DNA from: Thermohalobaculum sp035527255
Lineage (GTDB): Bacteria; Pseudomonadota; Alphaproteobacteria; Rhodobacterales; Rhodobacteraceae
NCBI GenBank assembly: GCA_035527255.1
Contig: DATLAW010000237.1
Coordinates: 13,385-77,384, forward strand
Direction: 5' to 3'
DNA length: 64,000 bases
This document shows, one piece after another, positions 8,953-17,772 of this stretch (position 1 is the stretch's first letter; every line of letters starts with the position of its first letter). The position numbers and the translations under genes were made by a program. The notes beneath the pieces are model-generated. The model worked only from the letters and a program-made list of their open reading frames with translations, had not been told where the DNA came from and searched no databases.

Positions 8953-10892
8953 CGATGCTGTTCCGGGCATGTGCGCTCGCCGCCCTGCTGGCCATGTGCG
9001 GGACCGCGCATGCGGAGGAGCAAATCCGGTCATTCGATGTCGAGATTGAGGTGCTGGAAGACGGCACCCTCGATGTGACCGAAAATATCACGGTTACGGT
9101 CGAGGGTCGCGAGATCAAGCGCGGCATCTACCGGGATCTCCCGATCGCGTACAAAGAGGAAGACGGGCGGAACGCGCTGGCGACGTTTGAGGTGCTGGAG
9201 GTGCTGCGCAACGGCGCGACGGAGCGCTACCACCGGTCGAGCGAAGGCGCCTATGCGCGGGTCTATATGGGCCAGCGCGATGTCCTGCTGCCGGTGCCTG
9301 CGGAACAGCGCTACACGCTGCACTACCGGACCAGCGGGCAACTGCGCGCCCAGCAGGGTTATGACGAGCTATACTGGAACGTCACCGGCGACCGCTGGAA
9401 ATTCCGCATCCAGACTGCCAGCGTCGCGATCCGCCTGCCCGATGGGACGGAGATTCTGCAACACGCCGCTTATACTGGGCCACGGGGCGCAACCGGGACA
9501 GATTTCGAAGTCGTGGCAGTAGCAGACGGGGTCTACCGGGCCAGAATCACCGCACCACTGGACCACCACGAGGGGTTTACCGTTGCGATCGGCTGGCCAA
9601 AGGGGGCGGTCAAAATCCCGCCGGTTCAATACGGTGTCCGGAGAGCGACCGGCGGATACACGGTCCCGATGACCCTTGGCGGGGTCAGGCTTGGCCCAAT
9701 TGCCGCGGTATTGGGGACGATGCTGGGGGCGCTGGCGCTCCTGCTCGGATGGCTTCGGGTCGGGCGCGACCCGGCTGGTGGGGCGATCTACCCGCGCTTC
9801 GAGCCTCCGGCGGGTCTGAGCCCGGCGGCGACGCGCTATTTGAAGAAGTTCGGCTTCGGTCCGAAGTGCCTGACGGCGGCGATCCTGAGCATGGCGGTCA
9901 AGGGCGCGTTGCGAATAGCCGAGCAGCCTTCCGCAAGCCTGTTCCGCGACAAGGAATATACGCTGGACCCGCTGGGGGCCAAAAAGCGAGGATTGACCAC
10001 GGGCGAAAATGCGGCCTATTGGCAGCTTTTCCCCGGCAGCCAGCCGCTTACCCTGACTGCGAACGAAATCTGTGGCGCGCGCGTGGACAAAGCCAGGGCG
10101 GAGTTGAAGTCGAAGCTGTGGGACGAGCATTACGGCGCCTCGTTCCGGCGCAATACCGGCTATACCGTCGGCGGGATTGCTGCCGGGGTAATCATCTCCA
10201 TCACGCTGATCCTCATCACCGAGCGTGGCAACATGATGGTGGCGGCGTATTGGGGCGCACCGGCGCTGTTATGCGCCCTGCTGACCTACGCCGCCGGGTT
10301 CCTGCTGGTTGAGTTCGGCGATATGCGGCAGGGCGGGCGCCCGACGATCGGGAGGCTGGCGAAGGTCCTCGCGGCGTTGTTTTTTGTGGTGACGTTTGGC
10401 GGCAGCTTGTTATCTGAATTCAGCTTCGACGACATTCTCGCCTTCGCGGAACCATCCGTCGCCTATGCCGGAGCGGCCTTTGGCGTGGTGGCGATGCTGT
10501 TTCATTTCCTGATGGCAGCGCCATCGAAAGCGGGCCGCAAAATTCTGGACGAGATCGCCGGGTTCGAGATCTACCTGCGGACGGCGGAGGAAGACCGGCT
10601 CGACATTCTGAGCCCGCCAGAGCGCACGCCGGAGCTGTTCGAGCAGCTGCTCCCTTACGCGGTCGCGCTGGGGCTATCACACCAATGGGCAGCAAAATTC
10701 GCCGACGTGCTGGCCAAAGCCGCGCAACCTGTATGGTATTCCGGGTCGGGTCAGTTCGACATCGGCGGCTTTGAGCGCGGGTTCAGCCACGCCGTGTCAT
10801 CGACGACGGCGCCGTCGCGCGGCTCCGGCGGCTCCGGTGGCGGCGGGTCCTCGGGCGGCGGTGGCGGCGGGGGTGGTGGTGGCGGCTGGTGA
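8949..10892 (+). CDS. DUF2207 membrane protein with glycine-rich tail
   Basis: 647 residues, starting at GTG in an overlapping GTGA with the lemA stop. An ATG two codons later is an alternative. Order of parts: signal peptide (ALAALLAMCGTAHA), an extracytoplasmic beta-rich DUF2207 domain (about 25-230, with RDLPIAY and YWNVTGD), a first transmembrane segment near 240-265, a cytoplasmic-like region, two or three further helices around 400-530, and a C-terminal Ser/Gly-rich tail of about 30 residues ending in GGGGGGW. The architecture is typical of DUF2207 proteins, which often pair with LemA. Function unknown; it is presumably an envelope protein acting with LemA. Confidence 0.88.
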   Translation: MTMLFRACALAALLAMCGTAHAEEQIRSFDVEIEVLEDGTLDVTENITVTVEGREIKRGIYRDLPIAYKEEDGRNALATFEVLEVLRNGATERYHRSSEGAYARVYMGQRDVLLPVPAEQRYTLHYRTSGQLRAQQGYDELYWNVTGDRWKFRIQTASVAIRLPDGTEILQHAAYTGPRGATGTDFEVVAVADGVYRARITAPLDHHEGFTVAIGWPKGAVKIPPVQYGVRRATGGYTVPMTLGGVRLGPIAAVLGTMLGALALLLGWLRVGRDPAGGAIYPRFEPPAGLSPAATRYLKKFGFGPKCLTAAILSMAVKGALRIAEQPSASLFRDKEYTLDPLGAKKRGLTTGENAAYWQLFPGSQPLTLTANEICGARVDKARAELKSKLWDEHYGASFRRNTGYTVGGIAAGVIISITLILITERGNMMVAAYWGAPALLCALLTYAAGFLLVEFGDMRQGGRPTIGRLAKVLAALFFVVTFGGSLLSEFSFDDILAFAEPSVAYAGAAFGVVAMLFHFLMAAPSKAGRKILDEIAGFEIYLRTAEEDRLDILSPPERTPELFEQLLPYAVALGLSHQWAAKFADVLAKAAQPVWYSGSGQFDIGGFERGFSHAVSSTTAPSRGSGGSGGGGSSGGGGGGGGGGGW

Positions 10893-10900
10893 ACCCGGCC

Positions 10901-11326
10901 TCAGACCTTCCGCAGCCGGATCACCACATCTACTTTGGCAATCTCGGCGCCTTCGGGCGGCTCGGGCAAATGCTCGAAGCGGACCGAGCCGTGCGGCGCG
11001 TCGCTGAGGCGGCCGTCGGCTTCCCAATAATAATGGGCGTGGTCGGTGACGTCGGTGTCGAAATACGAACGGGTGCCATCGACGGTTATCTCGTTCATCA
11101 ACCCGGCCTCGGTGAAGCTACGCAGTGTGTTGTAGACGGTCGCCATCGAGACTTTGGCACCCGAGTTGCGCGCGGCATCGAAGAGGCGCTCGGCAGTGAC
11201 ATGGCGGTTCTGGCCGTCGCCGATCAGCAGTTTTGCCAGCGCCATGCGTTGGCGCGTCGGACGCAAGCCGCCGGTCGCCAGCCAGCGGCCCGCGCGGAGG
11301 TCTTCGCTTTGCATGCGTTCGGTCAT
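10901..11326 (-). CDS. irr: Fur-family iron response regulator Irr
   Basis: 141 residues from the ATG at 11326. The winged-helix part is clear: GLRPTRQRMALAKLL, then HVTAERLFDAA and the recognition region VSMATVYNTLRSFTEAGL. The dimerisation half has a DHAHYYWEADG segment where Irr proteins carry His-rich haem or metal ligands, and it ends in DVVIRLRK. In alphaproteobacteria Irr represses or activates iron and haem genes according to haem status. The classic GCP haem motif at the N-terminus is absent, as in many non-rhizobial Irr proteins. Divergent from fabA, a recurring arrangement. A much longer open frame on this strand is antisense to fabA/fabB and is not coding. Confidence 0.87.
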   Translation of the reverse strand: MTERMQSEDLRAGRWLATGGLRPTRQRMALAKLLIGDGQNRHVTAERLFDAARNSGAKVSMATVYNTLRSFTEAGLMNEITVDGTRSYFDTDVTDHAHYYWEADGRLSDAPHGSVRFEHLPEPPEGAEIAKVDVVIRLRKV

Positions 11327-11500
11327 TTGACTCAGTCTCCCGCTCCGGAAAGCCATGGCGCCAATACATAAACCATTTTGTACCTGTTTCGCCAGTGGAA
11401 AGGTCCGAGACATAGGGCCACGGGCGTTTCGAGCGGCTTGTTTGCCTCGATTTCGGATGATAGGGATCGAATTATGCACACGCGACAAGGGATCCGCGCA

Positions 11501-12004
11501 ATGAGCGACCGACCAAGCAGCTACGACTACGAGGCCCTTTTGGCCTGCGGCCGAGGCGAGCTGTTCGGTCCCGGCAACGCCCAGCTTCCGGCACCACCGA
11601 TGCTGATGGCCGACCGGATCACCTCGATCACGGCCGATGGCGGTCCCGCCGGCAAGGGCCAGGTCGTGGCGGAGATGGATATCCATCCGGATCTGTGGTT
11701 TTTCAAATGCCACTTCATCGGCGATCCGGTGATGCCGGGCTGTCTGGGGGTGGACGCGTTGTGGCAGCTGACCGGGTTTTTCCTCGGCTGGCTGGGAATG
11801 CCGGGGCGCGGCCGGGCCTTGGGGGTCGGCGAGGTCAAGTTCACCGACATGGTCACGCCCAGTGGCAAGCTGATCCGCTACACCGTCGATATGAAACGCA
11901 TCATCGACCGCAGATTGAAACTGGGTATCGCCGACGGCACCATGGAATTGGATGGCAAGGTAATCTATGTGACCAAGGACATGCGGGTGGGGCTGTTCAG
12001 CTAG
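11501..12004 (+). CDS. fabA: 3-hydroxydecanoyl-ACP dehydratase/isomerase
   Basis: 167 residues, cytoplasmic. It dehydrates 3-hydroxyacyl-ACP and isomerises trans-2-decenoyl-ACP to the cis-3 form, the entry to unsaturated fatty acids. His71 (KCHFIGDPVMPG) and Asp85 (LGVDALWQL) match the catalytic pair of E. coli FabA (His70, Asp84). The start at 11501 follows AAGGGATC, whereas the frame open upstream from 11378 encodes no family sequence. fabB begins 48 bp later. The 174 bp between irr and fabA should hold both promoters, but I could not recognise an Irr box. Confidence 0.95.
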   Translation: MSDRPSSYDYEALLACGRGELFGPGNAQLPAPPMLMADRITSITADGGPAGKGQVVAEMDIHPDLWFFKCHFIGDPVMPGCLGVDALWQLTGFFLGWLGMPGRGRALGVGEVKFTDMVTPSGKLIRYTVDMKRIIDRRLKLGIADGTMELDGKVIYVTKDMRVGLFS

Positions 12005-12052
12005 GCCGCCTTGACCCAGGGTGCCTGAACACGGCACCACCAGAATGGAGAC

Positions 12053-13282
12053 ATGCAGATGCGCCGTGTGGTGATAACCGGAATTGGAATTGTCTCGTCT
12101 ATCGGCTCCGATGTGCAGGAGGTCAATGCCGCGCTGCGCGAGGGCCGGTCTGGCATTGTCTTTGCGCCGGAATACGCCGAGCGCGGGTTCAAGTGCCAGG
12201 TGCATGGCATGCCGACCGCCGACATTGTCGGCCAGGTCGACAAGCGCGTGCGCCGCTTCATGGGCGATGGCGCTGCCTGGAACTATATCGCCATGAACCA
12301 GGCGATCACCGACGCCGGACTGACCGAAAACGAGGTCTCGAACGAGCGCACCGGGCTGATCATGGGCTCCGGTGGACCCTCGACCCGCAGCCTGTTCGAG
12401 GCAAACACTTCAGTTGTCGAGAAGGGCACGACACGCCGGATCGGACCCTTCGCGGTGCCGAAGGTGATGTCGTCAACCAACTCGGCAACGCTGGCGACGC
12501 CGTTCAAGATCAAAGGCGTGAACTATTCGATCACCTCGGCTTGCTCGACCTCGGCCCATTGCATCGGCAACGGTGTCGAGCAGATCCAATGGGGCAAGCA
12601 GGATATCGTTTTCGCCGGTGGCGGCGAGGAGCTGGACTGGACCCTGTCGTGCCTGTTTGACGCGATGGGCGCGATGTCGAGCAAATACAACGACACGCCG
12701 CAGCGCGCCAGCCGGGCCTACGACCAGGATCGCGACGGTTTCGTGATTGCGGGCGGCGGCGGGGTGGTGGTGCTGGAGGAGTTGGAGCGGGCCAAGACAC
12801 GTGGCGCGAAAATATATGCCGAGGTCACCGGCTACGGCGCGACCTCGGACGGCTTCGACATGGTGGCGCCATCGGGTGAGGGTGCTGTGCGTTGCATGCG
12901 CCAGGCGATTGCGACCATCGGCGAGCGCAAGGTTGGCTACATCAACACCCATGGCACCTCGACCCCGGTCGGCGACCAGAAAGAGGTCGGCGCGATCCGC
13001 GAGGTGTTCGGCGCCGAGCAGCCGAAGTTCAGCTCGACCAAGTCGCTGACCGGCCACAGCCTGGGCGCGACTGGCGTGCAGGAGGCGATCTATTGTTTGC
13101 TGATGTTGCAGGGCGACTACATCGCCGCCAGCGCCAATGTCGAGAACCTGGACCCCGAGTTCGTCGGCGCGCCGATCGTGACCAGCCGGCTGGACAATGC
13201 CGGGCTCGACACCGTGATTTCGAACAGCTTCGGTTTTGGTGGCACAAACTGCACTCTGGCGATGAGCCGATACCATGGATAA
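12053..13282 (+). CDS. fabB: 3-oxoacyl-ACP synthase I
   Basis: 409 residues. The decarboxylating condensing enzyme that elongates fatty acids, including unsaturated ones, working with FabA. The catalytic Cys164 is in TSACSTSAHC, His300 in NTHGTSTPVGD and His335 in LTGHSLGATG, the normal Cys-His-His triad. The C-terminus has the usual NSFGFGGTN. A GGAG sits seven bases before the ATG, and a second in-frame ATG follows two codons later. It overlaps fabI by eight bases, so fabA-fabB-fabI reads as one operon. Confidence 0.95.
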   Translation: MQMRRVVITGIGIVSSIGSDVQEVNAALREGRSGIVFAPEYAERGFKCQVHGMPTADIVGQVDKRVRRFMGDGAAWNYIAMNQAITDAGLTENEVSNERTGLIMGSGGPSTRSLFEANTSVVEKGTTRRIGPFAVPKVMSSTNSATLATPFKIKGVNYSITSACSTSAHCIGNGVEQIQWGKQDIVFAGGGEELDWTLSCLFDAMGAMSSKYNDTPQRASRAYDQDRDGFVIAGGGGVVVLEELERAKTRGAKIYAEVTGYGATSDGFDMVAPSGEGAVRCMRQAIATIGERKVGYINTHGTSTPVGDQKEVGAIREVFGAEQPKFSSTKSLTGHSLGATGVQEAIYCLLMLQGDYIAASANVENLDPEFVGAPIVTSRLDNAGLDTVISNSFGFGGTNCTLAMSRYHG

Positions 13283-14096
13283 GGCGGCAACGATGACCGG
13301 TACCGTTCAGGGCGCGATCATGAAGGGCAAGCGCGGCCTGATCATGGGGGTCGCCAACGACCACTCGATCGCCTGGGGCGTGGCGGCGGCACTGGCGGCG
13401 CAGGGCGCCGAGTTGGCCTTCACCTATCAGGGCGAAGCCTTCGAGCGCCGGGTCCGTCCATTGGCCGAGAGCGTGGGTGCGGCGCATGTCATGGATGCGG
13501 ATGTCCAGGACACTGAAAGCCTGGACGCGGTTTTCAACCAGTTGAAGAGCGCCTGGGGAACCATGGACTTCCTGGTCCACGCCATCGCCTATTCCGACAA
13601 GTCCGAGCTGACCGGTCACTATGCCAACACCACCCGGGCCAACTTCCTGAACACGATGGATATCTCGTGCTATTCCTTTGTTGATGTAACGCGCCGGGCA
13701 GCCGCGTTGATGCCCGATGGCGGCTCGGTGGTGACGATGACTTTTCTGGGGTCGCAACGGGTGATGCCGCATTACAACGTGATGGGGGTCGCCAAGGCGG
13801 CGCTCGAGGCCAGTATGCGCTATCTGGCCAACGACCTGGGGCCGCAGGGCGTACGGGTGAACGCGATCAGCCCCGGGCCAATGCGAACCCTGGCTGGCTC
13901 GGCCATCGGCGGCGCCCGCAAGGTATTCAAGGAATACGAAGAGAACACCCCGCTGCGGCGCAATGCGGCGCTGGAGCATGTCGGCGGTGCGGCGGTCTAT
14001 TTGCTGTCGAACCTCGGCGCCTCGACCACCGGCGACGTGATCTTCGTCGATGGCGGTTTCCATGCTACGGGGATGGCTCAGCCGGAGAATTTGTGA
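13275..14096 (+). CDS. fabI: Enoyl-ACP reductase (NADH) FabI
   Basis: 273 residues of the short-chain dehydrogenase fold, carrying out the last reduction step of each fatty acid elongation cycle. The nucleotide motif is the FabI type (GLIMGVANDHSIAWG), and the active site is YNVMGVAKAALEA with Tyr and Lys six residues apart. The family's triclosan-site region (AYSDKSELTGHY) is normal. The ATG at 13275 lies within the fabB 3' end. In-frame ATGs seven and sixteen codons later (the latter beginning MKGKRGL) are alternatives. It is followed by an M50 protease gene that overlaps its stop codon. Confidence 0.94.
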   Translation: MDKAATMTGTVQGAIMKGKRGLIMGVANDHSIAWGVAAALAAQGAELAFTYQGEAFERRVRPLAESVGAAHVMDADVQDTESLDAVFNQLKSAWGTMDFLVHAIAYSDKSELTGHYANTTRANFLNTMDISCYSFVDVTRRAAALMPDGGSVVTMTFLGSQRVMPHYNVMGVAKAALEASMRYLANDLGPQGVRVNAISPGPMRTLAGSAIGGARKVFKEYEENTPLRRNAALEHVGGAAVYLLSNLGASTTGDVIFVDGGFHATGMAQPENL

Positions 14097-14926
14097 GTTC
14101 GGGAGCGACGGGCCTAGCGATGCTCGGCGATAGCCCGATGGTTGCCATTGGCCTGGCTTCGGCGGGGTTCGCCCTGACCTGGCTGACCGGGCGCGGTGGT
14201 TTCCTTGGCGACAAGGGTTCGTTTTCCGTCAGTTGGTCGCCTAAAGCCATCCTGCTGGCGGTTGTCAGCATTGGTGCCGCGGTTGCGTTCTACGAGGTCT
14301 CAGGCGGTATCGCCATCATCGTCGCGATCATGTGGCACGAGTGGGGTCATGTGATCGCTTTTCGGGTCGCCGGACACCGCGATGCGCGCTTTCGGTTGAT
14401 TCCGCTGCTCGGTGGGGTGGCCATCTCGGACAAGCGCCCCAAGGATCATGCCACCTCGTGCTTTATCACCCTGATGGGGCCGGGCTTCAGCGTCAGCCTG
14501 GTGGTGATCCTGGTGCTGGCGGAAGCGGCGCTGCGCGATGCGGGATCGCCGCTGGCGCGCGACTTCGGCTGGGCAGCTAAATTGACCGGCGCGATCAACG
14601 CCTTTAACATGCTGCCGCTATGGCCGCTGGACGGAGGCCGGGCGCTTCGCTCGATCACCGTCACCGCCGCGCCCAAATTGGCGGGCATGCTGACCACGAT
14701 CATGAGCGCAGCGCTGGCCGGATTCGCAATCTTCAATCAGATGTGGTTTCTGCTGATGTTTGCGGTCATGGGTTATCAATATGCGCAGCGGGCGGCGACG
14801 ACCGACTTGCATCTGCGCCCGATGCCTCAGCGCCAAGCCATACTCGCATCGGTCGGTTATCTGGCGATCTTCGGCGCCAATCTGCTCGTCGGGTGGCCAA
14901 TCTTCCGTCATTTCCTTCGCTTCTGA
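14093..14926 (+). CDS. M50 family (site-2-protease-like) membrane metalloprotease
   Basis: 277 residues with about six hydrophobic segments. The zinc motif HEWGH (His82, Glu83, His86) lies in a transmembrane helix, and the second conserved block is NMLPLWPLDGG with the third ligand at Asp180. Together these define intramembrane site-2 proteases, which cut membrane-bound signalling proteins. There is no PDZ or CBS domain. It starts at a GTG overlapping the fabI stop by four bases, so it is translated with the fatty acid synthesis genes. A substrate such as an anti-sigma factor is not visible nearby. Downstream is the convergent 105-bp repeat. Confidence 0.85.
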   Translation: MSSGATGLAMLGDSPMVAIGLASAGFALTWLTGRGGFLGDKGSFSVSWSPKAILLAVVSIGAAVAFYEVSGGIAIIVAIMWHEWGHVIAFRVAGHRDARFRLIPLLGGVAISDKRPKDHATSCFITLMGPGFSVSLVVILVLAEAALRDAGSPLARDFGWAAKLTGAINAFNMLPLWPLDGGRALRSITVTAAPKLAGMLTTIMSAALAGFAIFNQMWFLLMFAVMGYQYAQRAATTDLHLRPMPQRQAILASVGYLAIFGANLLVGWPIFRHFLRF

Positions 14927-14987
14927 GCGAGGGCGAGTTTTTCAAAGCCGGAAAGCGCGATTCAAAACGACTGCAACGCACATTGGC

Positions 14988-15092
14988 TAGAGCGCTTTCC
15001 GACCTGATTGCATCAGGTCACGCGCTCTAAGACATTGGCTGGTCGCATTTTCCGAGTCAGCGGATGATTTCATCCGCTTCGAAAATGCTCTA
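14988..15092. repeat. 105-bp two-hairpin dispersed repeat, copy A
   Basis: Bounded by TAGAGC and GCTCTA. The first hairpin has outer arms TAGAGCGC/GCGCTCTA with an inner GACCTGAT/ATCAGGTC stem. The second pairs GCATTTTC with GAAAATGC around a GCGGATGA/TCATCCGC stem. The other copies are at 25666 and 28506. This copy lies between convergent genes, and its right edge supplies the TAG stop of the minus-strand gene at 15090. It could act as a bidirectional terminator or be a REP-like element. Confidence 0.9.
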
Positions 15093-15740
15093 ATGGCGAT
15101 TGAGAGAGAGAACGCCGGTCCAGTTGGGGACGGCGGGCATGAAACCCGCGCGGATGGCGGCGACGATGGGGGCCGGGGTCAGGGCGCGGGCGGTGCCGCC
15201 GGGCAGGCCTCCGGCATCCGCATATCCCTTGGGTGACCAGCGCCACAGCCGCTCGCGCCATTTCAGCAGCGGCGTGCGTTCGGCATCCGCAAGGGTCAGG
15301 AAAACCCCATCCGGCAGGGCGGCGAGGGTTGCCAGGTGGGTCGCCTGCTGCCGGGTGCGGGTCACGCGGGCGGCGTGCAACGCGCGGTCGATGTCCTGGG
15401 CCTTCGCGCCAGGCAACCCGGCCGCCAGCCATGCGGCCTTGAAGCGCCGGTAGTCGGCGTTGCGGCATTCGGCGCAGGGGCGGTGCCCGGCGGCCAGCGC
15501 CGAGACCTCGTCCCAGAAGAACAATGCCGTGTAGCGTGTCGGCGATCCCGGCGGCGGCATTGGTTGCCGGTGGCGGCCCCGGAATTCGGTGACGCAGCAG
15601 ACCCAGTTGGTGTGGCGCCAGCGGGCGGCGCGGAGATTGTTTTCGGCATCGTGGAGGATGCCGCGATTGCCCATCAGGGTGCCGCGCCAGGGCTGGGCGG
15701 TTATCTCGCCGGTGGGGAGGACGCGGTTCTGAAGGGGCAT
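15090..15740 (-). CDS. Conserved protein of unknown function with a CxxC motif
   Basis: 216 residues, no signal peptide or membrane helix. The start MPLQNRVLPTGEI, the block RGTLMGNRGILHD, an aromatic-rich RWRHTNWVCCVTEF and the paired cysteines in GHRPCAECRNADYRRFKAAW look like a conserved but uncharacterised bacterial family. I know no function for it. The two Cys could bind metal with the nearby His. The stop codon TAG is the outer edge of repeat copy A, so the native 3' end may have been replaced when the repeat arrived. It lies ten bases after the dehydratase stop on the same strand. Confidence 0.7.
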   Translation of the reverse strand: MPLQNRVLPTGEITAQPWRGTLMGNRGILHDAENNLRAARWRHTNWVCCVTEFRGRHRQPMPPPGSPTRYTALFFWDEVSALAAGHRPCAECRNADYRRFKAAWLAAGLPGAKAQDIDRALHAARVTRTRQQATHLATLAALPDGVFLTLADAERTPLLKWRERLWRWSPKGYADAGGLPGGTARALTPAPIVAAIRAGFMPAVPNWTGVLSLNRH

Positions 15741-15750
15741 GGGGATGGCC

Positions 15751-16698
15751 CTAGCCCTGCAGCGGGTCCGGCGCCGGGTTGCCGCCGCAGATCAGCACTG
15801 CGACGCGCTCGCCGGGTTCGGGCCGGTAGGCGCCGGAGGTTAACGCGGCAAGGGCAGCGGCGCCGCCGGGTTCAGTGAGGATACGCAGACCACGCCAGAG
15901 CAGGCGCTGCGCCTCGGCGATGGCGTCGTCGGAGACGAGCACGCTGTGGATCCCTTGAGCGTGGGCGAGGCCGTAGCAGATTTTGCCTATGCGACGCGCG
16001 CCGAGTGCGTTGACGGCGATTCCGCCGACTGCGACCTCGGTCTCCGGCCCGTCGGCCAGCGCCCGGTTGAGCGTCGGGCATGCCTCGGGCTCGACCGCGA
16101 CCACCTTGCGCCGGCCGCCGAGCCAGGCGAGCGCACCGGCGATGAGCCCGCCGCCGCCGACCGCGATCAGGACGGTATCGGCATCGAGCCCCTGTTCCTC
16201 CCATTCAAGCGCCACGGTGCCCTGACCGATCACCGTCTCGGGCGCATCATAGGCATGGACCTGGATTGCGCCGGTTGTGGCCTCGTGGGCCTGGGCGGCG
16301 GCGAGCGCCTGGGAATAGTCGCCCTCGGTCACATGGAGATCCGCCCCGGTCTCGCGGATCAGTGCGATCTTGGCCGGGCCGGCGATCCGGGGGACGTAGA
16401 TGCGGGCGGGGTGCCCGAGCCGATGGGCGGCATAACCCACCGCCGCGCCGTGGTTGCCGCCGGATGCAGCGACGACACCAGCCGGCGGCACGTCACGCGA
16501 CAGCAGGTTGTTGAACGCCCCGCGCGGCTTGAAGCTGCCGGTGTGCTGGAGGAGTTCGAGCTTGAGGGCGACAGGGTGGGAAAGGCCGAAGGCACTGCCG
16601 TCGAGGTCCATCACCGGAGTGCGGCGGATATGGGGGGCGATCCGCTCGTGAGCCGTTGAAATCTGGTCCCAGTCTATGCTGGTGCAAGTTCCACTCAT
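15751..16698 (-). CDS. Threonine/serine dehydratase (PLP-dependent)
   Basis: 315 residues from the ATG at 16698. Fold-type II PLP enzyme that deaminates L-threonine or L-serine to the 2-oxo acid. The Lys that binds PLP is in GSFKPRGAFNNL. The phosphate loop is VGGGGLIAG, and SGGNHGAAVGYAAHRLG is the Asn loop. The C-terminal regulatory domain of IlvA is missing, so this is the short catabolic or serine racemase-like form. The two upstream in-frame codons (to 16758) add nothing family-like. Downstream lies the CxxC protein gene. Confidence 0.87.
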   Translation of the reverse strand: MSGTCTSIDWDQISTAHERIAPHIRRTPVMDLDGSAFGLSHPVALKLELLQHTGSFKPRGAFNNLLSRDVPPAGVVAASGGNHGAAVGYAAHRLGHPARIYVPRIAGPAKIALIRETGADLHVTEGDYSQALAAAQAHEATTGAIQVHAYDAPETVIGQGTVALEWEEQGLDADTVLIAVGGGGLIAGALAWLGGRRKVVAVEPEACPTLNRALADGPETEVAVGGIAVNALGARRIGKICYGLAHAQGIHSVLVSDDAIAEAQRLLWRGLRILTEPGGAAALAALTSGAYRPEPGERVAVLICGGNPAPDPLQG

Positions 16699-16937
16699 GT
16701 AGGTCGCCCCTTGTCTCGTGATTACCGGGCCTGGCCGGAAATCCAGTTTTAAGTTCAACTGTTCAAGAACTGGATGCCCGGGTCAAGCCCGAGCAAGACG
16801 TGGTTTCGGTTGATCGAAAATCTCTGTCGACAGAGGCGCGCCCCCGATTAGGCTCAGGCAATCCCCGTCCGGTCGACGATCTCGGCGAAATTCGAAGCCG
16901 CAGCGGGACGGCCGAACGACGAGCGAGCGTCGCGCGC

Positions 16938-17366
16938 TCAGGATCCCGTATATGACAGATCCTGAATATCCGCTTTGGCCTCGGCTGGGTCGACGAGTTC
17001 AAGATTTCCATGCCCGACAATGAGCCCCATCGAAATATGGCAACGGACATATTTCTCTTCGCCTGGCCCGAGAACCAGAGTGAGCCGCCGTTCGACCTCA
17101 GTTTCCACGCTCGCTTCATATTTTCCGGGTTCAACATCCTTGTAGAAAACGCCTTTGGGTTCACACGATCCAACATTTTCCTGGTTGAGAATAATACTTG
17201 GCTGCACCGCCGCGCCTACAATCTGCGTCCGGTAGAAATAAATCCGGGCTTGGCCGTCGGGCATAGCGGATATGTTCCCCTTAATTTCCGCAAATTTCGG
17301 CCCGCTTGCGCATGCGCTCACCAATAGGGTTCCGACAAGAAACACAACCGCGCGAAGCTTGGACAT
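16938..17366 (-). CDS. DUF2846 family lipoprotein
   Basis: 142 residues. An N-terminal hydrophobic stretch ends in the lipobox VSAC, so Cys19 would be lipidated and the protein anchored in the envelope. The body (PDGQARIYFYRTQIVG, then SCEPKGVFYKDVEPGKYEA) fits the DUF2846 family, whose role is unknown. It lies four bases after the stop of the next lipoprotein gene on the same strand. Base composition of the pair looks lower in GC than its neighbours, which may point to transfer. The 239 bp between its stop and the dehydratase start carry no gene I can support. Confidence 0.78.
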   Translation of the reverse strand: MSKLRAVVFLVGTLLVSACASGPKFAEIKGNISAMPDGQARIYFYRTQIVGAAVQPSIILNQENVGSCEPKGVFYKDVEPGKYEASVETEVERRLTLVLGPGEEKYVRCHISMGLIVGHGNLELVDPAEAKADIQDLSYTGS

Positions 17367-17370
17367 AGTT

Positions 17371-17772
17371 CTACTCCCGATTTGGGTTCAGTTTGACGGG
17401 AACGGGATCGGCGACCGGTGAGAATGCTTCCTCATTCGGAAGCCAGAAGCCGACCCATCGATCGTCCCGGACGACGATATATGCTTCGCGAACATGAATG
17501 CCTTCGACGGTCAAAACCGTATCGACCGGTTTCATCACGGCGCCTTCGCGGATACTGCCCATGGACACCCATTGGGAACCGGAGCTCAAGGTTCGCAGAT
17601 ACCCGCCAGTCGATCGTGCGACAGCTTCGTTTTCCAAAACGACTACTTGCAGCGTTGACACTGGCGAGAGTTCAGAAGGCGTCAGTTTTACGTCCGAACA
17701 ACCTGCCAGGAGCAACACACCAATAAGGGCAAGCACTCGGGCAGGTTTGGTGTCAGCGGACGTGTTTCTCAT
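17371..17772 (-). CDS. Small lipoprotein of unknown function
   Basis: 133 residues from the ATG at 17772, which gives a clean signal: basic N-terminus, LALIGVLLLAGC with lipidation at the Cys. Starting at 17859 would place 29 polar residues before it. The remaining 110 residues look like a small beta-rich domain (LSPVSTLQVVVLENEAVARS and VREAYIVVRDDRWVGFWLP), which I do not recognise. Four bases separate it from the DUF2846 lipoprotein, so both are probably made together in the same envelope compartment. Confidence 0.65.
   Translation of the reverse strand: MRNTSADTKPARVLALIGVLLLAGCSDVKLTPSELSPVSTLQVVVLENEAVARSTGGYLRTLSSGSQWVSMGSIREGAVMKPVDTVLTVEGIHVREAYIVVRDDRWVGFWLPNEEAFSPVADPVPVKLNPNRE

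Noticed and set aside
10901..12205. A 434-codon minus-strand frame
   Set aside because: Only the last 141 codons are irr. The upstream part is antisense to fabA and fabB, with no family signature.
16759..16937. Possible repeat or gene in the gap after the dehydratase start
   Set aside because: It holds a GATGCCCGGGTCAAGCCCG stretch often met in alphaproteobacterial gaps, but only one copy here and no structure I can support.
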